Assembly: GCA_027618625.1 (NCBI GenBank)
Contig: JAQCER010000002.1
Span: 1-20,277, forward strand
Direction: 5' to 3'
DNA from: Verrucomicrobiota bacterium
Lineage (GTDB): Bacteria; Verrucomicrobiota; Verrucomicrobiia; Verrucomicrobiales; DEV007
Length of the DNA: 20,277 nucleotides
Position numbers and translations under genes: made by a program. The notes beneath the pieces are model-generated. The model ran no database searches and was not told the origin of the DNA. It saw nothing but the letters and a program-made list of their open reading frames with translations. The stretch's first letter is position 1. Every line of letters starts with the position of its first letter. This document shows, piece by piece, positions 1-7,778 of this stretch.

Positions 1-1186
1 TGCCAGTCGAAAACAAGGCGATCATCACGATGACCGCACGGATCAGGGCGAGGCGTCGCATGCGGCGAAAGAAGTACAAAGCGCCAACGCTGATCACTCC
101 GTAGAGCCCAAGGAATCCAGCGACGATCATGGCCGACTCCGTAGCGTGAGTGCCGAGCTGGCTCGACCGAAACTGGCGGTCCAGTTTCATCGCCAGAGGA
201 GGTTCGAGGTGGCGATCGATCAGATCGTAAAGTTGCCGTGCACTAACTGCGTCCTGCGTGCCGACTGCTGGCATCCTCAGCGTCGATACTTTGCCATTCC
301 CGTAGAGAAACAGGTCACCATCCGCTGTTTCTTTGAGCGAAAAGGGAAGCCGCTTGTTGTTCGAGAAAATGGCCTCGCGCCATCCATCAGCAGTTTCGGT
401 TGGAAGCACGAGAACACCGCTGTTCACGACATACTCTGCCAGCGCTCGTTGCTGCGCTGCGGTGAATGCATCAGGCTCAATGTCCGGGGAGAGCACCACT
501 GCATTGAATGGAGCCAGGCACGGAAATGAGTCGGGAGCCTGCCACGGTGAGATCTGCTGAAATTCCAGCGACCGCTCTCCGAGTGCCAGTGCGTTTCCCT
601 GCTGGGAACCCTGCGGCAGGCGGGGCAGGAGGGGTGGAGAGTGGACAGGCACGCGCCGTGGATTGCCGATGACCAGGCACCGGAGCTGGGAGGCATACCG
701 CATCTCTTCCACCACGTACAGCTCGGATCGCTGCCACAGCAGCCGGTTCGACTGGGCTTCTTTGAAGCTGGCTTTGACGCCTGCTCCCGGCTGGGCGGTG
801 AATGACGGCGAATTCCAGCTCCCCCAAAATGGAGAGTCGCTTAGGGAGAATGAGAAGCGTTTCGTTGATCCCGGGCCGATCGCGACCGATTCATGAGTGA
901 GATTCGTTATCGGTGTATGCTCCGAAAGAATTCCGACATCGATCACTCCTTCCATGATGGTGTCACGATGATTGGTGATGAGAAAACTCACGTGGTTGGC
1001 GAAATCCCGCCTGAGATCCTCACGATCGCTGCCGTAGATTCTCCCAGCCAGACCGAATTGCCACTCGATGGTGACATCCGGTGAATCGAAGGTGGGCAGA
1101 TCTGGTTCCTGAGCTGAAAGCGGGACAGCAAAGATCACGGCAAAAACAGCGAGGTAGACGAGATTGATCAATGATTGAGGCAACAT
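1..1186 (-). CDS. Exported membrane-anchored protein with GATase-like fold (3' end outside window)
   Basis: This frame is open from the ATG at 1186 to the window edge, giving 395 visible residues and no stop. Residues 1-25 form a signal peptide (hydrophobic core, LSA then QE as likely cleavage site). Residues 30-130 look like a beta-rich extracytoplasmic domain. Residues 228-262 (AVVLSPDIEP, then QQRALAEYVVNSGVLVLP) match the usual pattern of class I glutamine-amidotransferase-like folds, with no catalytic Cys visible there, so a non-enzymatic role is likely. Residues 350-371 and about 381 onward are membrane helices joined by a basic turn (FFRRMRRL). It starts 9 bases after the permease stop, so it is probably the last visible gene of the ABC transporter operon and may be an auxiliary subunit. 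GldG-like auxiliary proteins of gliding-type ABC systems also carry such a fold, but the resemblance is general. No Shine-Dalgarno sequence is evident. Confidence 0.75.
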   Translation of the reverse strand, partial: MLPQSLINLVYLAVFAVIFAVPLSAQEPDLPTFDSPDVTIEWQFGLAGRIYGSDREDLRRDFANHVSFLITNHRDTIMEGVIDVGILSEHTPITNLTHESVAIGPGSTKRFSFSLSDSPFWGSWNSPSFTAQPGAGVKASFKEAQSNRLLWQRSELYVVEEMRYASQLRCLVIGNPRRVPVHSPPLLPRLPQGSQQGNALALGERSLEFQQISPWQAPDSFPCLAPFNAVVLSPDIEPDAFTAAQQRALAEYVVNSGVLVLPTETADGWREAIFSNNKRLPFSLKETADGDLFLYGNGKVSTLRMPAVGTQDAVSARQLYDLIDRHLEPPLAMKLDRQFRSSQLGTHATESAMIVAGFLGLYGVISVGALYFFRRMRRLALIRAVIVMIALFSTG

Positions 1187-1195
1187 GTCAGCTTG

Positions 1196-2971
1196 CTAGT
1201 TGAGGTCACGAACGTTGAGTTTTCGGCGAATGCGGAAGAAGGCGAGCATCCACACAAGGGCAACTGAGAAGTGGAATCCCAGCATCAGGTGAAGTCCTTC
1301 GGTTCCAAGTTCCGAGAGGGTGGTGTAGGGGTAATCTCTGGTGCAATAGAATGGGGCGGTCGCGTAAGAGATATCTGCAATGATGGGGGTGAGTGTGTAC
1401 ATCCAGTCTGGTAGTCCGACCACGTTGCCCTCCTCAATGACTAGAAAGGGCCCCCATGGTAGCGGTATCGTGACTGCTACAAAGATGACAGTGGCAAGTG
1501 CCAGAGCGGCCTGACGGCTCCACATGCGAATCGAAAGCCAGCGAGTAAACCAGTGCAGCTCGAAGCCGAACACGAACAGGCAAAGCCCAACCGTCGCCCC
1601 AGGCAAGTTCCAGACCGGAGGAATTCCGGCAATTCCTCCCTGCCAGCGATGCACGGTGATCCATCCTTCGTCCATCTGCTTCCCGGCAACAGAGAGAAAC
1701 AGGCTGACTGCTACAGCGATCATCGCGAGATTCGCAAAGTAGAACAGCAGATCGATGTGACCCGCTTCGACTCCCCTGTGCCTCAGGCGCTCAGTGGGCA
1801 GATCTTTGAGAAAAAACGCATTGTTCAGAAATACCCAGATCAGTCCGATCACGAAAGCGAGAACCACCATCACGTAGTCCGTATCGTCGTAGACATCTTC
1901 CGTCATCGGAATCAATGCCAGCGCGCCAAACGGCAGAACCAGTGCCAGCAGAAACAGCATTTCCGTCAGTCCCCAGCGTAGAACGAAGTCCCAGCGCTTG
2001 AGCCACGGGGCGCGGTTCTCGTAGAAGAAGCTGATCTCGGATCGCAGCCGCAGCATCAGGCGTCGCTTCATGAACCCGCGCTTCTTCGAGTCGCCCTTGA
2101 GCACGACTTCGCCGAACGTTCCGTTGTCCTGCAGGATGCAGTTCAGCGGGCCCAGCACCAGCCAGATGATGCAGATCAATGCGATGGGAAGTGCGGTCGC
2201 GAGGAAGATTGCCAGTTGCAGTTGTCCGGGGGAAATGTTCTGAATATCAAAAAGCTGTTCCGTGTGCCCCATGAGATGCTGGAGTGGGGCAAGGAAAACG
2301 GCGGCTGGGCTGAACGGCACTGGATTCGGGGCAAAGGGAACCAGTCCGGCAATGAACGCAGCCGTGAACATCACCAGAGTGATGAGGATGCTGGCGATTT
2401 CTCCCGCGAAGACCGACAGGAGCAGCGTTACCAGTGCTAGCACATTCGCATAGACTGCCAGCACAAAAATCCCTAGCAGCGCATACTTTACACTGATCCC
2501 GCCAAGGCTGATGCACAGCACCAGATAGGGCATCGCCGCGACAGCGATCACTGCGAGAAACACATTTTGCGACAGCACTTTGCCCACGAAATAGCGCACC
2601 GGGCTGATACCGCTCAGCACGATTTGATCAAAGTAACGCCCCATCCGTGGCCCCATGATCGGACCAACGACGCGGATCGGCACAAAGATGGTGACGAACG
2701 CTGACAGGCTCAGGAAGATGACGGAAGTGAGGATGTCGCTCAATCCTACCGCCTGGAGTGAGTTTTCGTCAGTCATGCCGATCATTCCATCTTGCCATTG
2801 CGAAGCCGAGTACTCGGACAACGCGAAGAACACGCTGCCGATGGCGAAGATGAGTGTGGCATTGAGGAAAAGGAACCACACACCCAGCCGGATCGGCGTG
2901 AACATGGTGGCGAGGTCGCGCTCGTGGGTCGGGCTGTTGCCCAGGTAGCGGATGCGTTCGATGATTGTCAT
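1196..2971 (-). CDS. ABC-2 type transporter permease, large multi-spanning
   Basis: This 591-residue integral membrane protein has about 12 predicted helices. They include residues 29-50, 80-104, 133-156, 163-190, 192-212, 250-275, 330-355, 366-386, 406-428, 456-475, 485-503 and 560-580. The stretch GRYFDQIVLSGISPVRYFVGK (from residue 111), a basic/amphipathic segment between helices 2 and 3, is typical of ABC-2 permeases, where it contacts the ATPase. Residues 291-330 are a basic cytoplasmic linker between two halves, consistent with a fused or extended permease; usual ABC-2 permeases are 250-400 residues. I chose the ATG at 2971 over the longer reading from 3103 because it lies one base past the ATPase stop and has GGGAAGG nine bases upstream, within the ATPase 3' end. 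The longer start would overlap the ATPase by 130 bases. The substrate is unknown. Confidence 0.85.
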   Translation of the reverse strand: MTIIERIRYLGNSPTHERDLATMFTPIRLGVWFLFLNATLIFAIGSVFFALSEYSASQWQDGMIGMTDENSLQAVGLSDILTSVIFLSLSAFVTIFVPIRVVGPIMGPRMGRYFDQIVLSGISPVRYFVGKVLSQNVFLAVIAVAAMPYLVLCISLGGISVKYALLGIFVLAVYANVLALVTLLLSVFAGEIASILITLVMFTAAFIAGLVPFAPNPVPFSPAAVFLAPLQHLMGHTEQLFDIQNISPGQLQLAIFLATALPIALICIIWLVLGPLNCILQDNGTFGEVVLKGDSKKRGFMKRRLMLRLRSEISFFYENRAPWLKRWDFVLRWGLTEMLFLLALVLPFGALALIPMTEDVYDDTDYVMVVLAFVIGLIWVFLNNAFFLKDLPTERLRHRGVEAGHIDLLFYFANLAMIAVAVSLFLSVAGKQMDEGWITVHRWQGGIAGIPPVWNLPGATVGLCLFVFGFELHWFTRWLSIRMWSRQAALALATVIFVAVTIPLPWGPFLVIEEGNVVGLPDWMYTLTPIIADISYATAPFYCTRDYPYTTLSELGTEGLHLMLGFHFSVALVWMLAFFRIRRKLNVRDLN

Positions 2972-2972
2972 G

Positions 2973-3899
2973 TCAGGTGACCTTCCCGGCAGTGCTGTGA
3001 ATGAACATGTCCTCCAAGTCTGGTTTGTCTTCGTGTAACTCCAGAACTTGAATGTCGCGGTCGAGTAATTCGCGGAGGATGAAATTGCAGTTGTCTTGAG
3101 CACTGGCAGCGATCACCCAGCCGTTCTCGATTTCGCAAGTGATCACATCGCTCAGCGCATCAAGGTGCTCCTGTGCAGTCGCAAGGTCACTGGTGGGCAC
3201 CCGCAGGCGCACCAGCTTGTGCGCGCGGGTGAAGTTCTGGTGCAGTTCTTCGATGCTGCCTCCCAGCACCATGCGTCCTGCTTCCATGATGCAGATGTCG
3301 CTGCAGATTTCCTCCAGATCCGCCAGGATGTGCGAGCTGATCACGATCGTTTTCCCCATGCCTGCAAGCTCCTGTAGAATCTCGCGCACTTCGACGCGGG
3401 CGCGCGGATCAAGCCCACTGGAGGGCTCGTCCAGAATCAGGAGGCGAGGATCATTGATCAAAGTCTTGGCGAGCAACAGCCGCTGACGATTTCCCGTGGA
3501 CAGGCTGCGCACCATGACTTCGTCGCGGCCGGTAAGTTCCGTCAGGGCGAATGCTTGGTCGATGCCAGAGTCGCGCTCCCTTTTCGAAATACCCGACAGG
3601 CTGGCAAAGTAGCGCATGTACTCGCGCATCGTCATGTCCGGAGGGCTGCCGAACTCCGCTGGCATGAACGAGATGCAGCGCCGGATATCACGCGCATGCC
3701 GCCGCACGTCCATTCCTGCGATTTCAATCGCCCCACGATCCGGCTTTACCAGCGTCGCCAGCATCCGCAGCAGCGTCGTTTTCCCCGCACCATTCGGCCC
3801 GATCAGTCCCAATGTGCGCCCTGGTTTCAGTTGCAGCGACACCTCCCGCACTGCAACCAACGTATCATAAGCTTTCCACACATCCTCGATGCAAATCAT
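2973..3899 (-). CDS. ABC transporter ATP-binding protein (ABC-2 exporter type)
   Basis: This 308-residue cytoplasmic ATPase powers the permease encoded one base downstream. Walker A is GPNGAGKTT (34-42), the signature is LSTGN-RQR (133-140), Walker B is LLILDE with the catalytic Glu at 158, the D-loop is SGLDP (161-165), and the switch His is at 190 (ISSH). The Q-loop position (after FMPAEFG, 78-84) has no glutamine, and the signature is LSTGN rather than LSGGQ. Both deviations are common in a large subfamily of export-type ATPases found in planctomycetes, actinobacteria and relatives. Residues 220-308 form a C-terminal regulatory-type extension ending in DLEDMFI. The start is the only sensible one and sits inside a short inverted repeat (3898-3915). 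The family (COG1131) exports drugs, lipids or polysaccharide; nothing here fixes the substrate. Confidence 0.93.
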   Translation of the reverse strand: MICIEDVWKAYDTLVAVREVSLQLKPGRTLGLIGPNGAGKTTLLRMLATLVKPDRGAIEIAGMDVRRHARDIRRCISFMPAEFGSPPDMTMREYMRYFASLSGISKRERDSGIDQAFALTELTGRDEVMVRSLSTGNRQRLLLAKTLINDPRLLILDEPSSGLDPRARVEVREILQELAGMGKTIVISSHILADLEEICSDICIMEAGRMVLGGSIEELHQNFTRAHKLVRLRVPTSDLATAQEHLDALSDVITCEIENGWVIAASAQDNCNFILRELLDRDIQVLELHEDKPDLEDMFIHSTAGKVT

Positions 3900-3915
3900 T
3901 ACCCATCAGGGTAAT
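3898..3915 (-). promoter_or_regulatory. Inverted repeat overlapping the ABC ATPase start codon
   Basis: ATTACCC, four bases, GGGTAAT is a perfect 7-bp inverted repeat. Read on the minus strand, the last two bases of the right arm are the first two of the ATG at 3899. In mRNA this would form a hairpin holding the start codon; in DNA it could be an operator. It lies in the 54-base gap between the SGNH hydrolase and the ATPase genes, so it could set the transporter apart from the upstream genes. Function is inferred. Confidence 0.35.
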
Positions 3916-3953
3916 CGAAAACTGCCGACTTTGGCAATTTCCATTTGTCCTGA

Positions 3954-6116
3954 CTAGTGGATCCGGATCGTCCAGCGCCCGCTCGCTTGATCGACCAGCT
4001 CCAGAGTTCCCAGTCCGTCTGAATCATCGCGATGAACCCCGGAATCGACCAAGGCAAAGGAATTCTCCGGTAAGAAGACAGGCTGGCCAGTTTCTGGATC
4101 GGTGGTCTGCAATGTTACCACAAGGTTCACTCCCAAATTACTCTCTGCAGAAGAACTCAGCCATTCATGAAGATAAAAATAGGCCCGAGGATCTTCGATC
4201 GTGAACCGCTTCACACCATCGCTCCGCGTTGAAGTAAATGCTTTAACATAGGCCATGTCCAGATCCCTGTCATACCCCTCGCCGAAGGCTGCTTGTGTCA
4301 GCTTCTTAATGTCTGCCGGCCCGTCAGAGGCGCCGTAGATGGCGGACACTGTGCCCGCATATCCCGGCTCATCGCGAACGGAAAAGGGCCGAGCATCCAG
4401 CGTAAAATCGACACGGACAGCACCCGGACCGCTCACAAGGGGCTTGTCCTTTAAGTCGACAATCACCAGCAGCGCACGTTCACTCGCCTGAAATTCTGCG
4501 ATCGCCGTGTCCGTGCCATCGCCACCACCGGTAGCGTTCGGCAAGTAATCCGTGCGGTGCACCAGAGGAATCCTCTGATTCAGGGAAAACGCCCGGCTCG
4601 CTTCCACCAGACTGTGAAAGCGGTAATTCTTGCCGCCAGCAGTCACCTCCAGGGTCAACGATTCCTTAACCCGATAGTCGACATCTTCCGGCACTTTGAA
4701 CGTAAAGGTCAGGGCTTGTTTTTCGTTTGCCCCCACCAGCAGTTCTCCCTGCTGCACCTGCCCGTGCCACTCAGCTCGGTAACGTCCGGAAAGACTTTCC
4801 CGGGTATTGTTTCTCACCGTACCGGTAAACGAAAACTGATCCCGGATTTCGATCATTCCGCGCACCGGCCAGTCAACGCTTACTGGGTAACAGACAGAAT
4901 CGACATCATAAAGGCGCTGCTCCACTTGATCGACGATCACGAATGAAGTCGTAATGATGCCATGAAATGGGCTGATCCTTCCGTCGAAAGGATCATCATC
5001 CACCGCATTGTAAGGAACCTTGATGTCCAGCGTGGCACTCGGGGCAAGTGTGAAGGCCAAGTCTTGCTCAGCCGGCCGCCAGCTTTGCCCTATGGTCAGA
5101 GGGCAGAGCACGCCGCTCCGCTCCTTGTCCGAACGGTTCACTAGCCTAAGCGAGAGCGCAGCCTGCTTCTCGTCTTTTTGAGGGTAATGAAAGATCGCAC
5201 TCATTTCGTACCCACGCTCAGGAACACCGTCGAAAAACCGATCCGCCAGTGCCCGCCCCAGCAGACGGTGACCGCGAGCAGCGAGATGAACTTTGTCTGG
5301 AGCTGGTGGATCGTGACTGAACAGGGTAGTCTCAAGCGTACGCACTGCGGAAGAAAATGCATCGTCCCGCTTCGGCACCTTCTGTCGCGGCGCGCGCACG
5401 GATGCATCTCCCAGATCGATGAAAGTGGAGCCGTTGGCTTCTGCCACGCGCTTCGCCGCCATCGCGTACGGGCGTGTTGCGCCAACGAGAAATCGCGGAT
5501 CAGCGCCGGATTCCACGCTGCACCCTAACACCAGCACCTCTGCGCCTGCGCCCATACACAACTGCACGCAGCGATTCAAAATCTGCGAGTAACGCACCGT
5601 GCCCAGCTGAGACCCGGCATCGTTGATCCCGAAGTTGATGATAGCAAGATCAGAAGGATTGTCGAACGCGTCGGTGGTCAACCATTGAAGAGCCTGCAAA
5701 ACAACCGCTCCATTGCGCGCCAGATTGTGCACTGTGATCTCCGGCCCGACGCTGGGAAAGAGGTTCTCGGGATCGCCCTTGCGTGGTTTGATATCCCGCA
5801 CGCCGCCGGTGTAGAAAAAGCGGTCCGCCAGGCGACGCAAAAATTCGCTGTGGTAGGCCTTTAGAAAAACTTCACTGTCTTCAGCTCCCCCGGGCAGGAA
5901 ATAATTTGAGACACTGTCGCCGAGAACGATCACGTGGATCGGAGCGTGCTGTTCCAGTTTTGCCAGCAGCTTCGGCGTTGCTACGGCCAGTCGCTCCCGT
6001 TGTTTCGCTTCCAGTTCCTGCCCTGGCGCTGACTGCACGCCAGCACACACAAGGAGACATGAAAAAAGCGCAAAAAGGAAGGTGTGAGCAATGGAACGAT
6101 TCACGATTTTCCACAC
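3954..6116 (-). CDS. Secreted SGNH/GDSL-family hydrolase with long beta-rich C-terminal region
   Basis: This 720-residue exported protein starts with a signal peptide at residues 1-33 (LFALFSCLLVCAGVQSA). All SGNH blocks are visible: GDSV with the nucleophile Ser at 68, block II Gly at 136 (ARNGAVV), block III GIND with Asn at 165, and block V DKVHL with Asp 274 and His 277. It should therefore be an active esterase or lipase/deacetylase acting outside the cytoplasm. Residues 305-500 contain two stretches like Ig/FN3 sandwich domains (VNRSDKERSG near 327; VRNNTRESLSG near 436). The last 170 residues are another beta-rich domain, perhaps like family 9 carbohydrate-binding modules. Typical stand-alone SGNH enzymes have 200-400 residues, so about 400 residues are accessory. 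The frame opens with GTG at 6116; a second in-frame GTG at 6104 has GGAA just upstream and may be the true start. The gene lies 47 bases after the ceramidase-like gene. The substrate cannot be read from sequence; an acylated glycan or lipid is plausible. Confidence 0.85.
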   Translation of the reverse strand: MWKIVNRSIAHTFLFALFSCLLVCAGVQSAPGQELEAKQRERLAVATPKLLAKLEQHAPIHVIVLGDSVSNYFLPGGAEDSEVFLKAYHSEFLRRLADRFFYTGGVRDIKPRKGDPENLFPSVGPEITVHNLARNGAVVLQALQWLTTDAFDNPSDLAIINFGINDAGSQLGTVRYSQILNRCVQLCMGAGAEVLVLGCSVESGADPRFLVGATRPYAMAAKRVAEANGSTFIDLGDASVRAPRQKVPKRDDAFSSAVRTLETTLFSHDPPAPDKVHLAARGHRLLGRALADRFFDGVPERGYEMSAIFHYPQKDEKQAALSLRLVNRSDKERSGVLCPLTIGQSWRPAEQDLAFTLAPSATLDIKVPYNAVDDDPFDGRISPFHGIITTSFVIVDQVEQRLYDVDSVCYPVSVDWPVRGMIEIRDQFSFTGTVRNNTRESLSGRYRAEWHGQVQQGELLVGANEKQALTFTFKVPEDVDYRVKESLTLEVTAGGKNYRFHSLVEASRAFSLNQRIPLVHRTDYLPNATGGGDGTDTAIAEFQASERALLVIVDLKDKPLVSGPGAVRVDFTLDARPFSVRDEPGYAGTVSAIYGASDGPADIKKLTQAAFGEGYDRDLDMAYVKAFTSTRSDGVKRFTIEDPRAYFYLHEWLSSSAESNLGVNLVVTLQTTDPETGQPVFLPENSFALVDSGVHRDDSDGLGTLELVDQASGRWTIRIH

Positions 6117-6163
6117 AATCGCGGAACCCGTCGAAAATCCAGTGAAAAAGACGCCGGAGTCAC

Positions 6164-7774
6164 CTACTTGACCAATTCAGCCAGATCGCCGATCACACCG
6201 ATGGATGCCCGGTGAACCTCTGCCGCAATGTTCGGCCCGCCGGAATTCTCCTCACCGTAAGGCCCATTCTCGTCCCCGTAGGTGTATGGATGCTTCTCAT
6301 CCCACTGCGTGCGCGGAATCAGGTATCCGAGCTCATCATTAGCCAGATTGAAAACCATTTTCACGCGCCCCCCCATCTGCGGGCGTAGCGGCGGAACCTC
6401 TACGGGATCGCCAGGAAAGTCGGCACCGTCCGGCGCCTCAATGCCGCCATCAACGATCTCGGGGTAGATCTCTCCCGGGCAAGTGAGGATCTCCAGGTCA
6501 CCGATGCGCAGGGCGCTCACCTCGGTCTTTGCCTTTCCGCCATACCACCCAGGATGGATCAAGCCGAACATCACAGGATATTTGTACGGCCCATCGATCG
6601 ATACGTAGATCGTTTTCGCCACTGCGGCAATCCTGTGATCTTCCATCGGCCTGAGTTCCGGGCTGGCAAGAAATTCGACGGTGCGGGCAGCCAGGTTTTG
6701 ACCGAGGTTCTTTACCTTCTGAAGTCCGTCTTCTTTAATCGTCTGACTCGTCCCCGCTACGGGCACTTCCAGATGCAGCGGAGTCATCAGCCCTCCCACC
6801 GGGCCTTGAAAATAGAGGCACATACCACCTGCGACGGCTTCAACACCTTCGCGCCAGTAGTGTGCAAAGTCGGAACTGATCTGTGAGTTGTCGGATCCAA
6901 ACCCCTCCGGATGGTTGCCCCATGATACCAGCGTGGCAATCGTTTCGTCTGAATCCAGTTTATTGAAACGGGCAATGCACACGTGACGATCAAAGACCTC
7001 CGGCATGCGCGAATCATGAACGAATCCCTCGGGCGGAAGATCCGCGGTCATGCAGGCGGCAGCACTCGGTTGCAGATTCGCAACTGCCTCGACCACGGCG
7101 TCTTCCGTTCGGTCGAGAACCAGATTGAGATAGCCCTCATCGAACTTGGACATGAGCGGTCGATAACTCCAGATGCCCATGGTGTCCGGACCGTCGTGGG
7201 TGTGGGTTGCGGAAAAGACGACGTGATCGATCCCCGGTGCTTCTGTCAGCAGTGCTTTGCGCATGCGAATGATCCGCTCGTGCGTCAGGCCTACACAGTC
7301 GATCGTCACCAGAACGATGGTGGACTGGAGGTGTCGAAAGGCAATTGCCCGGCTCCACAAGGGATCGTTCACACCCAGCGCCGGGCGATTGCTGTTGAAC
7401 CCGGCCAGCCACACAAAATCGAAGTCGCCATTGCCATTGCGATCTTCCCAGGTGTCGCCGCGGTCGATCTCGAACTTCGCGTTGCCGTCGTTATCCTGCC
7501 ATGGATCGTAGTTAGCCATGTCCGGAGTAATGTCTCGCTTGGCCACACCGACCATCAACGGTGCCGCAGTCGACTTGCTGGGCGCAGACACAAAGGCCAT
7601 ATCGATCTCGTATTCCCGGTAGGGCCCCTTCATCCGATGCCGGGTAAAGAGAAACAACGCCGCACCCGTGAGGGCGACCACAATCAACAGCGTTTGCCCG
7701 ATGGTGCGCAGGCAACTTCTCCTGCGATCAGCTGTCGGTTTCGCTGGCTGGCCTTTACGCTTCGGTTTTCCCAT
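6164..7774 (-). CDS. Membrane-anchored neutral/alkaline ceramidase-like hydrolase
   Basis: This 536-residue protein has a basic N-terminus and a single membrane helix at 25-45 (no cleavage motif), which would place the enzyme domain on the outer face of the membrane. The domain matches the neutral ceramidase N-terminal family (PF04734 type): VGVAKRDITPD (75-85), SATHTHDGPD with His 191 and 193, WGNHPEG with His 288, and CPGEIYPE with Glu 435. These correspond to the expected zinc ligands, and NDELGYLIP (479-487) would supply the conserved Tyr. The loop that carries the nucleophile Ser in characterised ceramidases reads FQGPVGGLMTP (322-332) with no Ser, so true ceramide hydrolysis is doubtful. 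Residues 90-118 insert two acidic D-x-[DN]-G-N stretches resembling calcium-binding loops. It starts four bases after the TMTC-like gene. Known relatives cleave N-acyl sphingosines; other amide or ester substrates are possible. Confidence 0.82.
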   Translation of the reverse strand: MGKPKRKGQPAKPTADRRRSCLRTIGQTLLIVVALTGAALFLFTRHRMKGPYREYEIDMAFVSAPSKSTAAPLMVGVAKRDITPDMANYDPWQDNDGNAKFEIDRGDTWEDRNGNGDFDFVWLAGFNSNRPALGVNDPLWSRAIAFRHLQSTIVLVTIDCVGLTHERIIRMRKALLTEAPGIDHVVFSATHTHDGPDTMGIWSYRPLMSKFDEGYLNLVLDRTEDAVVEAVANLQPSAAACMTADLPPEGFVHDSRMPEVFDRHVCIARFNKLDSDETIATLVSWGNHPEGFGSDNSQISSDFAHYWREGVEAVAGGMCLYFQGPVGGLMTPLHLEVPVAGTSQTIKEDGLQKVKNLGQNLAARTVEFLASPELRPMEDHRIAAVAKTIYVSIDGPYKYPVMFGLIHPGWYGGKAKTEVSALRIGDLEILTCPGEIYPEIVDGGIEAPDGADFPGDPVEVPPLRPQMGGRVKMVFNLANDELGYLIPRTQWDEKHPYTYGDENGPYGEENSGGPNIAAEVHRASIGVIGDLAELVK

Positions 7775-7778
7775 TGGA

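Noticed and set aside
146..1084. Several short plus- and minus-strand ORFs at the left end
   Set aside because: The frame of the exported GATase-like protein is open through the whole stretch and explains it; the others are shadows.
2972..3103. A longer N-terminus for the ABC permease
   Set aside because: It would overlap the ATPase gene by about 130 bases and add a non-hydrophobic, compositionally odd segment; ATG 2971 has a good ribosome site.
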